DNA of 64,000 nt from Aquiflexum balticum DSM 16537 (GCF_900176595.1 NZ_LT838813.1:3428001-3492000), one strand, 5' to 3'. Numbered from the stretch's first letter, positions 1 to 8,368 are shown. Notes: a model not told the origin generated them from the sequence alone. A program made the numbers and translations.

Positions 1-1148
1 AAAAAAGAGCCGACGTTATCAAAATTCTTATCTGCTCCAATATGGTAATTGGTGAAATAGCCGTTGTGCTTCAAAATAGAGAATAAGGATAAATGCAGGG
101 GGTATTCCGGTGCCTGTTCCATAAATCCATTTTGGGCAAAAGGAAGAGAACCAAAGATTCCTGTGAGTACCCCAAAAGTTCTGCCGGTAGTAGATAGCCC
201 GTTTTTCCAATACAGAGAATGATTGCTGAGTGAATCCAAGAATGGTGTAAAACTCCCCAAATATGCATCTTCACCGGAATAAGCTTTTCCTAAACCTTCT
301 ACAATCACAAAAACCAAATCAGGGATACTATCGAAATTACTGAAATACGGACTGAGAACATCCGGATAGTTGTTTTCGTGCAAGAACGGGTAATTTGGCT
401 CTACAAAGTTTTTTTGGACAAGAAGGTTGGTTTTACTGGGTGGGGAAAGGAAAAAATCAAAATAGATATAATCTTTGTTAGTGAAATAATTATAGGATTG
501 ATTGTAAAAATAAAAAGATTTATTTGCTATCAGATTTTTTTCCAGTTCAGGTCTTTCTTTAAGCTCTTTTTCAGGTAAAAAGTTGTAGGTGATTATAAAA
601 GCATAACAAATCATAGTCAAACCTGCGGAAAAATTAAAAGTCAAAGGGATGTGTTTTCCCAAACTCAAAATATAGTAAACAGCAGCAAATAAGAATAGTG
701 AGGCTCCGATATTGACAATATTTAATTCTCCTGAAGCTTTGACTGTAGCCAAAACATCATCAACGGAATAAGCATATAAATCTTCTCCTAAGGGTAAAAG
801 CATTTTTGTAAAATAAAAGAAAAGGCCACCTTGAAGAAGTGTAAGTATTGTGGTAGAGAATATCAGTAAGATTTGGCTGAATTTTTGAAATTTCAGACCT
901 AATGGGAGGTAAATAATCAGAAGAAAACCCAAAATATAGAAAACCCACAAAAGGTCATACACTGTTCCCATCAGCATAATTTCACTTTTATTAAAAGATA
1001 AATCATGCATTGAAAACACAGTGCGAATCTCTAAGAAGCGCAACAGCAAAAGACACAAAATAAAAGGGACTCCGATTTGCCAGAATTTGACAAATGATTT
1101 TTTTAAATTCAGTATTAAATCTGAACTGATTGATTCTTGGGTAGACAT
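1..1148 (-). CDS. LTA synthase-like sulfatase/phosphoglycerol transferase, membrane protein (3' part cut by window edge)
   Basis: This leftward gene starts at the ATG at 1148 and runs open for 382 codons to the window edge, so its C-terminus is missing. The first ~250 residues hold about five hydrophobic membrane segments. They are followed by the start of an alkaline-phosphatase-superfamily domain: the metal-site segment PDLVFVIVEG (Glu near residue 284) and STTGRTFG with the candidate nucleophile Thr at 320-321. This layout matches lipoteichoic-acid-synthase-like proteins, which in Gram-negative Bacteroidota probably transfer phosphoglycerol or phosphoethanolamine-type groups to envelope glycans; the substrate is unknown. 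It is divergent from the methyltransferase gene at 1236. Confidence 0.82.
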   Translation of the reverse strand, partial: MSTQESISSDLILNLKKSFVKFWQIGVPFILCLLLLRFLEIRTVFSMHDLSFNKSEIMLMGTVYDLLWVFYILGFLLIIYLPLGLKFQKFSQILLIFSTTILTLLQGGLFFYFTKMLLPLGEDLYAYSVDDVLATVKASGELNIVNIGASLFLFAAVYYILSLGKHIPLTFNFSAGLTMICYAFIITYNFLPEKELKERPELEKNLIANKSFYFYNQSYNYFTNKDYIYFDFFLSPPSKTNLLVQKNFVEPNYPFLHENNYPDVLSPYFSNFDSIPDLVFVIVEGLGKAYSGEDAYLGSFTPFLDSLSNHSLYWKNGLSTTGRTFGVLTGIFGSLPFAQNGFMEQAPEYPLHLSLFSILKHNGYFTNYHIGADKNFDNVGSF

Positions 1149-1235
1149 GGGTAATTAAGTCTGAAAATAAAACTCAAGGGGCAATACAATCATTTTTTTT
1201 CTAAAATTCCTATCTTGCCGGATTAAAGGATAAAT

Positions 1236-1781
1236 ATGAAAAATAAAGGGGTCTTAATTAAAGAACTTTGCAAAAATATTTCCACAACGGGAGCAATTAC
1301 TTTCAGTTCTACTTCATTGGTTAACAAAATGTTATCCTATGCGAATTTTGAGGGATTGAAATTTATAGTTGAGTTGGGTGGGGGTGATGGCAGTATTACC
1401 AAGGGAATAGTTGAAAGAATGGATCCTGACGCTTTGTTGCTTGTTTTTGAAATCAATAAACCTTTTTGTGAGGCTCTTGAAAAACAATTTCCCCAGGATA
1501 ATGTAAAAATCATCTGTGATTCGGCTGAAAATCTTGACAAATATCTCAATGGACAAAAAGTTGACATCATCCTTTCCTCTTTGCCTTTGACTTTGATCAA
1601 GAAAGATGCAAGAGAAGAAATCTATAAAAAGAGTAAAAATGCGATAAATGGTCAAGGAAAATTTATCCAAATCTGTTACTCGTATTTATTGAAATATCAG
1701 TTTGCAGGCTACTTCGGAAACATCAAAAGTTATTTATCTGTCAAAAATTTTCCCCCGACTTTTATTCTGGTCTGTAATTGA
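1236..1781 (+). CDS. class I SAM-dependent methyltransferase (phospholipid N-methyltransferase-like)
   Basis: The 181-residue protein has a Rossmann methyltransferase core. Motif I, VELGGGDGSIT at about residues 45-55, should bind S-adenosylmethionine; an acidic residue after the next strand (FEIN) and the SSLPL motif fit families that include PmtA-like phospholipid methyltransferases and rRNA adenine dimethyltransferases. The N-terminal FSSTSLVNKML segment, just before motif I, also resembles those groups. The protein is shorter than KsgA and lacks its C-terminal domain, so a lipid or small-molecule substrate is more likely than rRNA. The substrate is inferred only from resemblance. It heads the rightward run of genes ending at 4020. 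Confidence 0.75.
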   Translation: MKNKGVLIKELCKNISTTGAITFSSTSLVNKMLSYANFEGLKFIVELGGGDGSITKGIVERMDPDALLLVFEINKPFCEALEKQFPQDNVKIICDSAENLDKYLNGQKVDIILSSLPLTLIKKDAREEIYKKSKNAINGQGKFIQICYSYLLKYQFAGYFGNIKSYLSVKNFPPTFILVCN

Positions 1782-1821
1782 TTGATAAACTTTCAATTTA
1801 GTAGTTTGATTTCCTATGTAA

Positions 1822-2094
1822 ATGACCTCAAGAAATTACATAGAACCCAATATTCTTGCACTGGCCATTTTGGAAATGTGCAGAATGAGAAAAGGGCAAA
1901 GTTTTTGTCCTTCTGATGTTGTAAAATGGCTTTACCCGCAGGATTGGGAGTTTTTTCTGACAGATATCAGGATTGAAATGATGCGTCTTTACAAAGAGGG
2001 AAAGGTGTTGGTAACCCAAAATGGAATACCGGTAAATCCTGATGTCACACCAATAGGTCTTGTCAGGATTAGTTCTGTTCCCAAAACTTCTTGA
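1822..2094 (+). CDS. DUF3253 domain protein
   Basis: A 90-residue soluble protein that looks like the DUF3253 family, a small winged-helix-like fold. Visible family features are the opening ILALAILEMCRMRKG, the CPSDVVKWLYP stretch and the LYKEGKVLVTQNG hairpin followed by GLVRI. The pattern of one helix set plus a beta-hairpin wing suggests nucleic-acid or protein binding, but no role is established. It lies 40 bases after the methyltransferase and 35 bases before msrA, so it is probably co-transcribed with them. Confidence 0.7.
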   Translation: MTSRNYIEPNILALAILEMCRMRKGQSFCPSDVVKWLYPQDWEFFLTDIRIEMMRLYKEGKVLVTQNGIPVNPDVTPIGLVRISSVPKTS

Positions 2095-2129
2095 GCCTTC
2101 TTGTTGTTTAAGCTATAAATTAAAGAGAA

Positions 2130-2783
2130 ATGAAATCAATGCTTTTTATTTTCAGCCTGGCAATGACTACCATATTTGCTTGTGCGCAGACCTCATCAAA
2201 CAAAGAAAAAAACATGCGAGATTTACCAAAAACAACAGTTGATGTACCGGAAGGATATGAAATCGCCACCTTGGGCGGGGGCTGCTTTTGGTGTACAGAA
2301 GCTATCTATCAGGAACTAAAAGGAGTAAAAAGTGTCAAATCCGGGTATAGCGGTGGTTATGTAGACAATCCAACTTATAGACAGGTTACCTCCGGTACAA
2401 CAGGTCACGCCGAAGTTATTCAGGTTTTATTTGATCCTTCTGAGATTTCTTTTTCGGAAATATTGGAGATTTTTTGGTCTACCCATGATCCTACTACACT
2501 CAATAGGCAAGGGGCAGATGTTGGTCCTCAATACAGGTCCGCCGTTTTCTTTCATTCTGAAAGCCAAAAAGAAGAAGCTGATTTTTTCAGAAAAAAACTT
2601 GATGAGTCAGGTGCTTTTTCCAGGCCAATAGTGACCGAAATGACTCCATTCAGCAATTTCTACGTCGCTGAGGATTATCATCAGAACTATTTCAATGATA
2701 ATGGGATGCAACCGTATTGTCAGTTTGTGATAAAACCCAAATTGGAAAAATTCAAAAAGGCATTTGCTGACAAGTTAAAGTGA
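2130..2783 (+). CDS. msrA: peptide-methionine (S)-S-oxide reductase MsrA, lipoprotein form
   Basis: MsrA reduces methionine-S-sulfoxide in oxidised proteins. The catalytic GGGCFWCTEA motif is clear, with the nucleophilic Cys at residue 52, followed by the family blocks SGYSGG, YRQVTSGTTGHAEV and DVGPQYRSAVF, and the late PYCQFVI Cys likely used in recycling. A hydrophobic N-terminus ending in FACAQ looks like a lipoprotein signal with Cys18, so the enzyme probably acts in the periplasm. At 217 residues it is family-sized plus the signal. The following genes also encode small periplasmic lipoproteins, which suggests an envelope redox-repair group. Confidence 0.95.
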   Translation: MKSMLFIFSLAMTTIFACAQTSSNKEKNMRDLPKTTVDVPEGYEIATLGGGCFWCTEAIYQELKGVKSVKSGYSGGYVDNPTYRQVTSGTTGHAEVIQVLFDPSEISFSEILEIFWSTHDPTTLNRQGADVGPQYRSAVFFHSESQKEEADFFRKKLDESGAFSRPIVTEMTPFSNFYVAEDYHQNYFNDNGMQPYCQFVIKPKLEKFKKAFADKLK

Positions 2784-2801
2784 ACCGGTAATTTAGAATT
2801 G

Positions 2802-2832
2802 TTGGATTAATTGTTTCTAGTAGTTAGTTTTG
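2802..2832 (+). promoter_or_regulatory. candidate Bacteroidota promoter for the DUF4920 lipoprotein gene
   Basis: TTG at 2802-2804 is followed after 20 bases by TAGTTTTG at 2825-2832, a full match to the TAnnTTTG -7 box. The predicted start would lie a few bases downstream and the gene begins at 2849. Seen by eye only. Confidence 0.5.
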
Positions 2833-2848
2833 AAAAAAACAAAGCGAT

Positions 2849-3352
2849 ATGAAAAAAATAATGCTCCCATTCCTGCTTTTATCCATTGTTATATGGTCCT
2901 GCCAGCCTCAATCCAACAAACAAGCAGAGGAAAAAGCTGTTGATGCTGATACTCCCACCGGTAATTTTGGTGAAGCGATCAATGATGATGGCGTGGTTTC
3001 ATTGACCCAATTGGTTTCGGAACTTCAGGATAATGAAGCATTTGAAGGCAAAGTTGTAGGAGAAATCAAGGAGGTGTGTTCCATGAAGGGATGTTGGATG
3101 ACTATTGATCTTCCCAACGGACAGACTATGAGAGTCACTTTCAAGGATTACGGTTTTTTTGTGCCCAAAAACTCTCAAGGATATCCTGTCATCATAGAAG
3201 GTGTTGCAACAAAGAAAATTACTGATGTGGCTACTTTGCGGCACTATGCTGAAGATGCAGGTAAATCCAAGGAAGAAATTGAATCCATTACTGAACCAAA
3301 GCAGGAATATGCTTTTGAGGCAATTGGGGTAATTATCCGGGATGATGCCTAG
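2849..3352 (+). CDS. DUF4920 lipoprotein
   Basis: A 167-residue lipoprotein: the signal ends in VIWSC with the lipid-anchor Cys at 18. The mature part carries the DUF4920 signature, including VCSMKGCWMTID (two Cys four residues apart) and VTFKDYGFFVPK, then a small beta domain. The two cysteines and the Met between them would suit thiol redox or metal binding, which is inference; the family has no settled function. It follows a candidate promoter and its stop overlaps the start of the next gene by 11 bases, which implies translational coupling with the haem-type protein. Confidence 0.8.
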   Translation: MKKIMLPFLLLSIVIWSCQPQSNKQAEEKAVDADTPTGNFGEAINDDGVVSLTQLVSELQDNEAFEGKVVGEIKEVCSMKGCWMTIDLPNGQTMRVTFKDYGFFVPKNSQGYPVIIEGVATKKITDVATLRHYAEDAGKSKEEIESITEPKQEYAFEAIGVIIRDDA

Positions 3353-3776
3353 AATTTCAAGTTTGGTGTTGACTCTTTTTTTGATATGTATTTTCTCCTG
3401 TCAGAAAAAAGAAGAAACTAATGCTACAAAAGCTGTATTGTATCCCAATCAGGATGCTCCTTTGGCCTTATTGATGCGGGAGATGTTTTTGGATATGGAA
3501 GAAATAAAGCTTTCGGTTGAAAATAAAGAAGCTTTAAAGTCTTATTTGGAAAAACACAAAGACATACTGAGTGCAATCCCAACCAATCCTAAAGTAAAAA
3601 CGGAACAGTTTCAACTCATGGGAAATGCCTATTTGGAAAGTCTGACAACACTGGAAAACAGTAGTGAAGATTTACTTATCGATAATTACCAAGCGGTGGT
3701 AAATACCTGTTTGGGCTGCCACCAACAATATTGTCCCGGACCAATCCAAAAAATCAATAAACTAATCAAAGAGTAA
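3342..3776 (+). CDS. small lipoprotein with a single CxxCH haem-binding motif
   Basis: A 144-residue protein with a lipoprotein signal (Cys20 in IFSCQ). Near the C-terminus it has TCLGCHQQYCPGP, a c-type haem attachment motif with Cys123, Cys126 and His127. The rest is mostly helical and charged. It resembles short monohaem cytochrome-like proteins rather than a classic class I cytochrome c, because the motif sits at the C-terminal end rather than near the start. Several Met residues could give a second axial ligand. It overlaps the DUF4920 gene and lies 4 bases before the next gene. Electron transfer in the periplasm is a fair guess but unproven. Confidence 0.65.
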   Translation: MMPRISSLVLTLFLICIFSCQKKEETNATKAVLYPNQDAPLALLMREMFLDMEEIKLSVENKEALKSYLEKHKDILSAIPTNPKVKTEQFQLMGNAYLESLTTLENSSEDLLIDNYQAVVNTCLGCHQQYCPGPIQKINKLIKE

Positions 3777-3780
3777 AAAG

Positions 3781-4020
3781 ATGGCTATAGCCTTGGACAA
3801 TTTAAGAGTAGGAAGAATTTATGAATTCACCAATATGGGTGAAAAGCGTAAGCTTGAAATTTTGGCCAGGTTATCAGGGGAGAATTTTAGAGTAAAAGAT
3901 TTAGAAACCACCGAAATCTACACCATTGAAGAACTGCTTCGGTGGGGAAAAGGAAAAGACTATGAACTGGATGAAGTAATTGGAGAAAACTCCCAAGGCC
4001 TCGTCCCAAAAAGGTTTTAA
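3781..4020 (+). CDS. hypothetical protein, 79 residues
   Basis: I do not recognise a named family. The protein is small, soluble and charged, with a beta-rich look (GRIYEFTNMGEKRKLEILARLSG) and no signal peptide. It starts 4 bases after the haem-type lipoprotein gene and is followed directly by a strong terminator, so it is the last gene of this operon. Codon use resembles that of its neighbours, and the tight spacing supports it as a real gene. Confidence 0.6.
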   Translation: MAIALDNLRVGRIYEFTNMGEKRKLEILARLSGENFRVKDLETTEIYTIEELLRWGKGKDYELDEVIGENSQGLVPKRF

Positions 4021-4056
4021 AAAAAGCCCTGGAAATTGTTTCCCGGGCTTTTTTTA
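4019..4056 (+). terminator. rho-independent terminator
   Basis: AAAAAGCCC pairs with GGGCTTTTT, with an inner GGAAA/TTTCC stem and a run of T. It ends the rightward operon. Confidence 0.85.
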
Positions 4057-4160
4057 ATTAAAACTCATTTTTTTATGATATTCTTCTACTCGAATCTCCA
4101 TTCCACAAAAAAATCTAAAATCTAAAATCTTAAATCTGCCTTTCCCATATCTACCCCCTT

Positions 4161-4970
4161 CTAATGAAAGGTCTTAAATCCAGGCTCATAAATAATCCGA
4201 ATAAAGGAACTAAGCCCTTGCTGTTCGCGGTTGATGGGAATTCCTGTAACAATGCCCACCATTAAGTTTTCTGCAAGTCCGAGCCTCATCTGAGGTCTAA
4301 GGACTGTTTCAAGTTTGCCTTGGTTAATTCCCTGATTTACTTCCACACCGATAAAATTTCTTGTCCCTGCAATCATGTAATGAAAGTTACTGTTGATTTC
4401 GTAGGTGATATCCGGTTTGTTATGTTCAAACAGTTTTTCAATCCTTGGTCCGGTATAAATAAGGGTATGGTAATTTCTACCCCATCTTTTGGCTGCAATA
4501 AAAAACGGGTTGTAAATATTTCCTTTGAATAAATCGCCCTGACCCATTTTATTCAAGTCTACAAATTCGAATTCATGGATATAGCCCAAAGCCAGAGAAG
4601 TTTTTGCTTTTTCTGAAACCAAAAAAGACCATTGTGTTGCCAATTTGATGGACTCGACTCGATTGGACGGCCGGGTGATGTCCAAAGGTAAGTCACCTCT
4701 ACTGGAGAATACGGTAACCGGAATTTCAATTTCCAGCCCAAGCCGGTCAATAACTGCCCATTCATATTCTATCAATGCTTCATATTCATCATATCCACGC
4801 TTATCGGTCATCCCCAAGCCCACGTTCCATTCTTTTTCGCCTTTCCGGGCGCCCAAGTCACGGATAAGATCAATATATAAGGGTTCTGCGTGCAATACTT
4901 TTGGTTTTTGGTTTTTGACCGATTCCTCGACTTCAGATAGGAAAATACTGTCCAACAAGATTCTTTCCAT
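4161..4970 (-). CDS. hypothetical secreted protein, open frame downstream of an in-frame amber codon
   Basis: The open frame gives 269 residues starting with a Met that is unlikely to be the native start. The sequence contains HAEPLYIDLIRDLGARKGE and WNVGLGMTDK, then alternating beta-strand patterns (EYEALIEYEWAVIDRLGLEIEIPVTV) that look like a transmembrane beta-barrel or transporter-like outer-membrane protein. Upstream and in the same frame lies a complete signal peptide cut off by TAG at 4995-4997 (see next entry). Without that signal, a protein translated from 4970 would stay in the cytosol, so the gene may be inactive in this strain or the base may be a sequencing error. Confidence 0.6.
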   Translation of the reverse strand: MERILLDSIFLSEVEESVKNQKPKVLHAEPLYIDLIRDLGARKGEKEWNVGLGMTDKRGYDEYEALIEYEWAVIDRLGLEIEIPVTVFSSRGDLPLDITRPSNRVESIKLATQWSFLVSEKAKTSLALGYIHEFEFVDLNKMGQGDLFKGNIYNPFFIAAKRWGRNYHTLIYTGPRIEKLFEHNKPDITYEINSNFHYMIAGTRNFIGVEVNQGINQGKLETVLRPQMRLGLAENLMVGIVTGIPINREQQGLSSFIRIIYEPGFKTFH

Positions 4971-4994
4971 CTTTGAGCTGTCGGATTTTGCATC

Positions 4995-5057
4995 CTACGC
5001 AAGGATTTGTTGGCTGCCAAAAAGTATGGCAGCCATCAATGCAAATATTTTTTTCAT
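4995..5057 (-). pseudogene. orphaned signal peptide with in-frame amber stop, belonging to the 4161-4970 gene
   Basis: Reading left from the ATG at 5057 gives MKKIFALMAAILFGSQQILA, a textbook secretion signal, then TAG at 4997-4995, then DAKSDSSK in the same frame, running straight into the 4970 frame. A single change CAG to TAG would turn the usual ...ILAQ|D junction into a stop. The distance 5057 to 4970 is 87 bases, exactly 29 codons. Confidence 0.8.
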
Positions 5058-5134
5058 TTTGATTATTGATTTGAAAAAAACTTTTCTGAATTGTTTTTTC
5101 ACCTCAAATGAATGAAGTGAAGTAAAAATTATAA

Positions 5135-5515
5135 TCAGATAAAGTATTTGGGTGGCGGGGAGGATTGCTCCAAATGGATATTTTCAAAAATATCTTCCGA
5201 TGTAAAAACCGGATCTTTTCTAAAAGTAATTTTTGGAGAGACAATATTTATTGAAGTCTTTTCTATTAAAACTTTGAAGTCAACTATTTTCCTTTTTTCA
5301 TGGGGTACTTCAGTATCCGGTATTGTTTCATCATCCATTTCCAAAACATATTCCAAGACCAGTTCAGTAATGGAATCAATCGGGTCGTGATTTTCTAATA
5401 AGATTGAATCTATGACAGATGCCTGATAAAAATTGGCTGACAAGTTGATAAAATTTACCAGAAGAAAGTAGATAATCCATTTAATTGGTTGATATCGCCT
5501 TAATGGTGTCAGCAT
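5135..5515 (-). CDS. hypothetical protein with N-terminal hydrophobic segment
   Basis: A 126-residue protein I do not recognise. Residues ~12-28 (KWIIYFLLVNFINLSANFY) form one hydrophobic helix that could be a signal anchor. The remainder is acidic with a Pro/Ser end (EQSSPPPKYFI). The end of the protein resembles the C-terminal tail of short secreted Bacteroidota proteins but shows no motif. It lies upstream of, and in the same direction as, the amber-interrupted gene, separated by 77 bases. Moderate confidence that it is coding, based on length and the absence of a better frame. Confidence 0.5.
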   Translation of the reverse strand: MLTPLRRYQPIKWIIYFLLVNFINLSANFYQASVIDSILLENHDPIDSITELVLEYVLEMDDETIPDTEVPHEKRKIVDFKVLIEKTSINIVSPKITFRKDPVFTSEDIFENIHLEQSSPPPKYFI

Positions 5516-5592
5516 GTCTTAAATATAACCATAATTAGAGAATAAGCTTTGATCTTGATATTTTCAAAATTTTGAAACGTGATAGAAATCAC

Positions 5593-5621
5593 TTTTGTTT
5601 AACCCATATTGGCTATATTTG
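5593..5621 (+). promoter_or_regulatory. candidate promoter for the DUF983 gene
   Basis: TTTTG at 5593-5597 and TATATTTG at 5614-5621 fit the phylum consensus, although the spacing of 16 is short. It places the mRNA start just upstream of the ATG at 5641 and argues against the longer frame starting at 5572. Confidence 0.4.
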
Positions 5622-5640
5622 CATTTTGTATAGGAGTATT

Positions 5641-6027
5641 ATGAAAGAAAGATCTTTAGGGGCAGCAATGCTTCAGGCAAAGTGTCCAAAATGCAGGGAA
5701 GGGAATATTTTCCCCAATTCAATTTTTAGTTATCGTAAGCTTACTGTAGTAAACCAAAGATGTCCGAATTGTAATGCTGTCTTGATACCTGAGCCTGATT
5801 TTTTTTATGGTGCCATGTATATCAGCTATGCTTTTTCAGTAGCCTTGGTTATCAATGTGATGATTATTCTCAATTTTTTCTTCGAGGATCCCGCAGTATC
5901 GGTTTATATACTTACCGTTGTTGTGGCGAATATTGTTTTACTTCCTCTTATGTTGAGGTACTCTAAAGTCCTGTATCTCTATTGGTTGGGAAAATTGAAA
6001 TATACTCCTGCAGATCAAAGAAGCTGA
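5641..6027 (+). CDS. DUF983 family membrane protein
   Basis: A 128-residue protein of the DUF983 type. The N-terminus has a treble-clef-like zinc site made of AKCPKCREGNIF and QRCPNCNAVL, followed by PDFFYGAMYISYA and two to three membrane segments (AFSVALVINVMIILNFFF, VSVYILTVVVANIVLLPLML). The role of the family is unknown; such proteins are often next to cytochrome oxidase or membrane genes in other bacteria. I chose the start at 5641 rather than the longer frame at 5572, because the latter would begin upstream of the candidate promoter and of the conserved KCPKC region without any added motif. Confidence 0.82.
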   Translation: MKERSLGAAMLQAKCPKCREGNIFPNSIFSYRKLTVVNQRCPNCNAVLIPEPDFFYGAMYISYAFSVALVINVMIILNFFFEDPAVSVYILTVVVANIVLLPLMLRYSKVLYLYWLGKLKYTPADQRS

Positions 6028-6104
6028 TAATTCACCTTCCTTAAAATGAAATCCTTTACCAATTTAGCAATTATCTTTTTCAATTAGGTTTCAAATACAA
6101 AACT

Positions 6105-7508
6105 CTAAGTCCACAGATTCTTTTGGACACCGCAAGCCTCAAGCATAAAGTTGTGCAGTTCAAAGTTTTTGACAAATCCCGTTAATTTTTCAGATCCCGG
6201 TCCATACATAGCCAATTCCACATAGTCACCGGAATGATTGTTTCCTGCCCATTGAACCGAATTATGAGAAGACTGCATGGATGCCAAAGGCAATAAAGGA
6301 AGGTTGTTGGTATTATAAAGCCCATTATCTCCAGGCCTATAATTTTTCAACAATAATTCCGCATCGGCTGTTTTAAGCGCGATATTTTGGTGTGCCATGA
6401 TCAAATCAACAACTTGGGAAGCATTATAATCAGAATTGATCTGATTCAAAACCCACTCGTTGGAGGCAGTGGTCGTGTAAAGCTTTTCAAAGTTTTTGCT
6501 TGCCTGATTGCCGCCAAACAAACCCGGGTTACTATTGCCATGATCGGTAGTGATAATCACCAAGGTTTCTTTGTCCTTTACCGCAAAATCCATAGCCACC
6601 GCAACTGCTTCATCAAAATCCAATTGGTCATACATTAGGGCAGGGGCGTCATTTCCATGGGCAGCCCAGTCTACTTTTCCACCTTCCACCTGCATGACGA
6701 ATCCTTTCTTGTTTTTATTTAAAACTTCAATGGCTTTTTTGGTCATTTCTGCAAGACTCGGAACTTGGGATTTGAGTTCTTCATTGTTGACCCTGTCAAC
6801 AGCATAAGGAAGTCCATCATCAGCAAATACGCCCATGATTGGCTTATTCCCGTTTGCATTGACCATATCAGCTTTATTTCTGACCAGATCAAATCCATTT
6901 TGTCTGTAGGCCTCGTATAAATCCACTTTATCAGTTCTCTTTTCAGCACTGAAAAAATTTCCACCTCCACCCATCATCACATCAAATTTCAATTTCAGAT
7001 AATCCTCGGCAATTTCAGCCATTGCATTTCTGCTATTATTGTTGACACAAAAAGATGCGGGAGTTGCATGGGTAATCTGAACTGAAGTTACACATCCAAC
7101 AGCTTTCCCCATAGTTTTGAACTTTTGAAGAATTGGGACAGGTCTTTCCCCGTCAGGGCCAATATTGAGAGCACCGTTTTTGACTCTCATTCCGCCTCCC
7201 CATGCAGAGCCGGCAGCTGCTGAATCTGTTATAAAAGAATTTGCAGAGGCCGTATCCATCAATGCCCTTTTGACAAGGTTTTCTTCATAAAGGCTTATCC
7301 ACTTTGTAGCCCGGCCTTCTTTATTTCTTAAAAGAATATCTGCCATGTTCAGTGTGCCTGCACTCATACCATCACTTACCAGAAAGATGATGTTTTTTGC
7401 CTGCTCTTTCGCCAGATTAGGGCTGTTGGCAAACACAGGGTAAGAACCTATTGTCCCCAATCCCAAGGTGGTTAAAAATCCATTTTTGAAGAAATCCCGT
7501 CTTTTCAT
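6105..7508 (-). CDS. alkaline phosphatase (PhoA family), Tat-exported
   Basis: A 467-residue phosphomonoesterase of the alkaline phosphatase superfamily. The N-terminus MKRRDFFKNGF followed by a hydrophobic stretch is a twin-arginine signal, so the folded enzyme is exported. IIFLVSDGMS carries the first metal Asp (46), and SFITDSAAAGSAWGGG contains the nucleophile Ser96. Later DWAAHGND, ALMYDQLDFDEAV, TTDHGN and a C-terminal NNHSGDYV supply the remaining zinc ligands. It should release phosphate from organic esters outside the cytoplasm. It stands alone with no pho-box recognised upstream. Confidence 0.93.
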   Translation of the reverse strand: MKRRDFFKNGFLTTLGLGTIGSYPVFANSPNLAKEQAKNIIFLVSDGMSAGTLNMADILLRNKEGRATKWISLYEENLVKRALMDTASANSFITDSAAAGSAWGGGMRVKNGALNIGPDGERPVPILQKFKTMGKAVGCVTSVQITHATPASFCVNNNSRNAMAEIAEDYLKLKFDVMMGGGGNFFSAEKRTDKVDLYEAYRQNGFDLVRNKADMVNANGNKPIMGVFADDGLPYAVDRVNNEELKSQVPSLAEMTKKAIEVLNKNKKGFVMQVEGGKVDWAAHGNDAPALMYDQLDFDEAVAVAMDFAVKDKETLVIITTDHGNSNPGLFGGNQASKNFEKLYTTTASNEWVLNQINSDYNASQVVDLIMAHQNIALKTADAELLLKNYRPGDNGLYNTNNLPLLPLASMQSSHNSVQWAGNNHSGDYVELAMYGPGSEKLTGFVKNFELHNFMLEACGVQKNLWT

Positions 7509-7733
7509 AAGTCTATATTTTTGGTCTATGGTCTCTTGAGCTATATAAATTGTAAATGTGGTTATTCTTAATTAACAACAGGAAAATTAGGGATTAGGAA
7601 TTTGTTATTAAATCGTAAAGTCATCCAATGGTTAAATATTAGTTTTAAGGATTTTTATCCACCTCCAAAACCTTTTATTCCATTTATTCGTCAATTTGAA
7701 AACGGAAAATTTAAGGAATATTTGAAACAATAG

Positions 7734-7762
7734 TTGAAAAATTAAATATAGATTTAGTTTTG
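7734..7762 (+). promoter_or_regulatory. candidate promoter for the tandem barrel genes
   Basis: TTG at 7734-7736, an 18-base spacer and TAGTTTTG at 7755-7762 match the phylum consensus. The first ATG is at 7793. The rest of the 284-base gap from 7509 to 7792 shows nothing else recognisable. Confidence 0.5.
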
Positions 7763-7792
7763 TAGTTTGATAATTATAATTTCATAAAAATT

Positions 7793-8368
7793 ATGCGTTT
7801 GATTAAATTAATTTCTGTCTTAGTTGTAACAGTCTTATTTTTTCCACTTGAAGTATTGGCGCAATATTCACCGCCCAGCCGATCTGTGTTTGTTGAATTA
7901 GGCGGTCCTGGCTTGGTTTATTCCTTTAATTATGATTTCAGGTTTGATAAGGATAGGATGGATTCCTGGGGGATGCGTGTGGGTGCCGGTGGATATGCCA
8001 GAACAAGAACAGATACATGGGGAGGAGGAAGTAAGGACAGTAATGCTCTTTTGACAGTTCCGGTGCAGGTAACCAAGTTGTTTGGACGTTCTGTTCACTT
8101 TTTTGAAGTTGGAGGAGGCGCTACTTTCATCTATTATAGAAATCAATATTATGATTGGAGTAGCAACAGCACCCAAGTCAGAAAGGATTTTGATTTCATT
8201 TTGAATTCGGGAGATACTCCGGCTTTGATGGGAACACTTAATTTTGGCTATAGAAAAATTCCTGTTAATGGGGGATTTACTTTCAGAGCCAATCTAACAC
8301 CTGTTTTCAACCAAAATGGATTTTGGCCTATATGGGCAGGAGTGGGATTTGGATATGCATTTCATTGA
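7793..8368 (+). CDS. outer-membrane beta-barrel-like protein, first of two tandem paralogues
   Basis: A 191-residue protein with a signal peptide ending near LAQYS. The mature part alternates hydrophobic and polar residues and ends in an aromatic residue pattern (GVGFGYAFH), as expected of a small outer-membrane barrel. It shares with the next gene the blocks ELGGPGLVYSFNYDFRFDKDR, DSWGMRVGAGGY and GYRKIPV.GGF, so the pair arose by duplication. The function is unknown. The two genes are 22 bases apart and probably share the promoter at 7734. Confidence 0.7.
   Translation: MRLIKLISVLVVTVLFFPLEVLAQYSPPSRSVFVELGGPGLVYSFNYDFRFDKDRMDSWGMRVGAGGYARTRTDTWGGGSKDSNALLTVPVQVTKLFGRSVHFFEVGGGATFIYYRNQYYDWSSNSTQVRKDFDFILNSGDTPALMGTLNFGYRKIPVNGGFTFRANLTPVFNQNGFWPIWAGVGFGYAFH

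Noticed and set aside
4108-4138. AAATCTAAAATCTAAAATCTTAAATCT simple repeat
   Set aside because: It is a short AT-rich repeat in an intergenic region with no sign of function; it could be a remnant of slippage.
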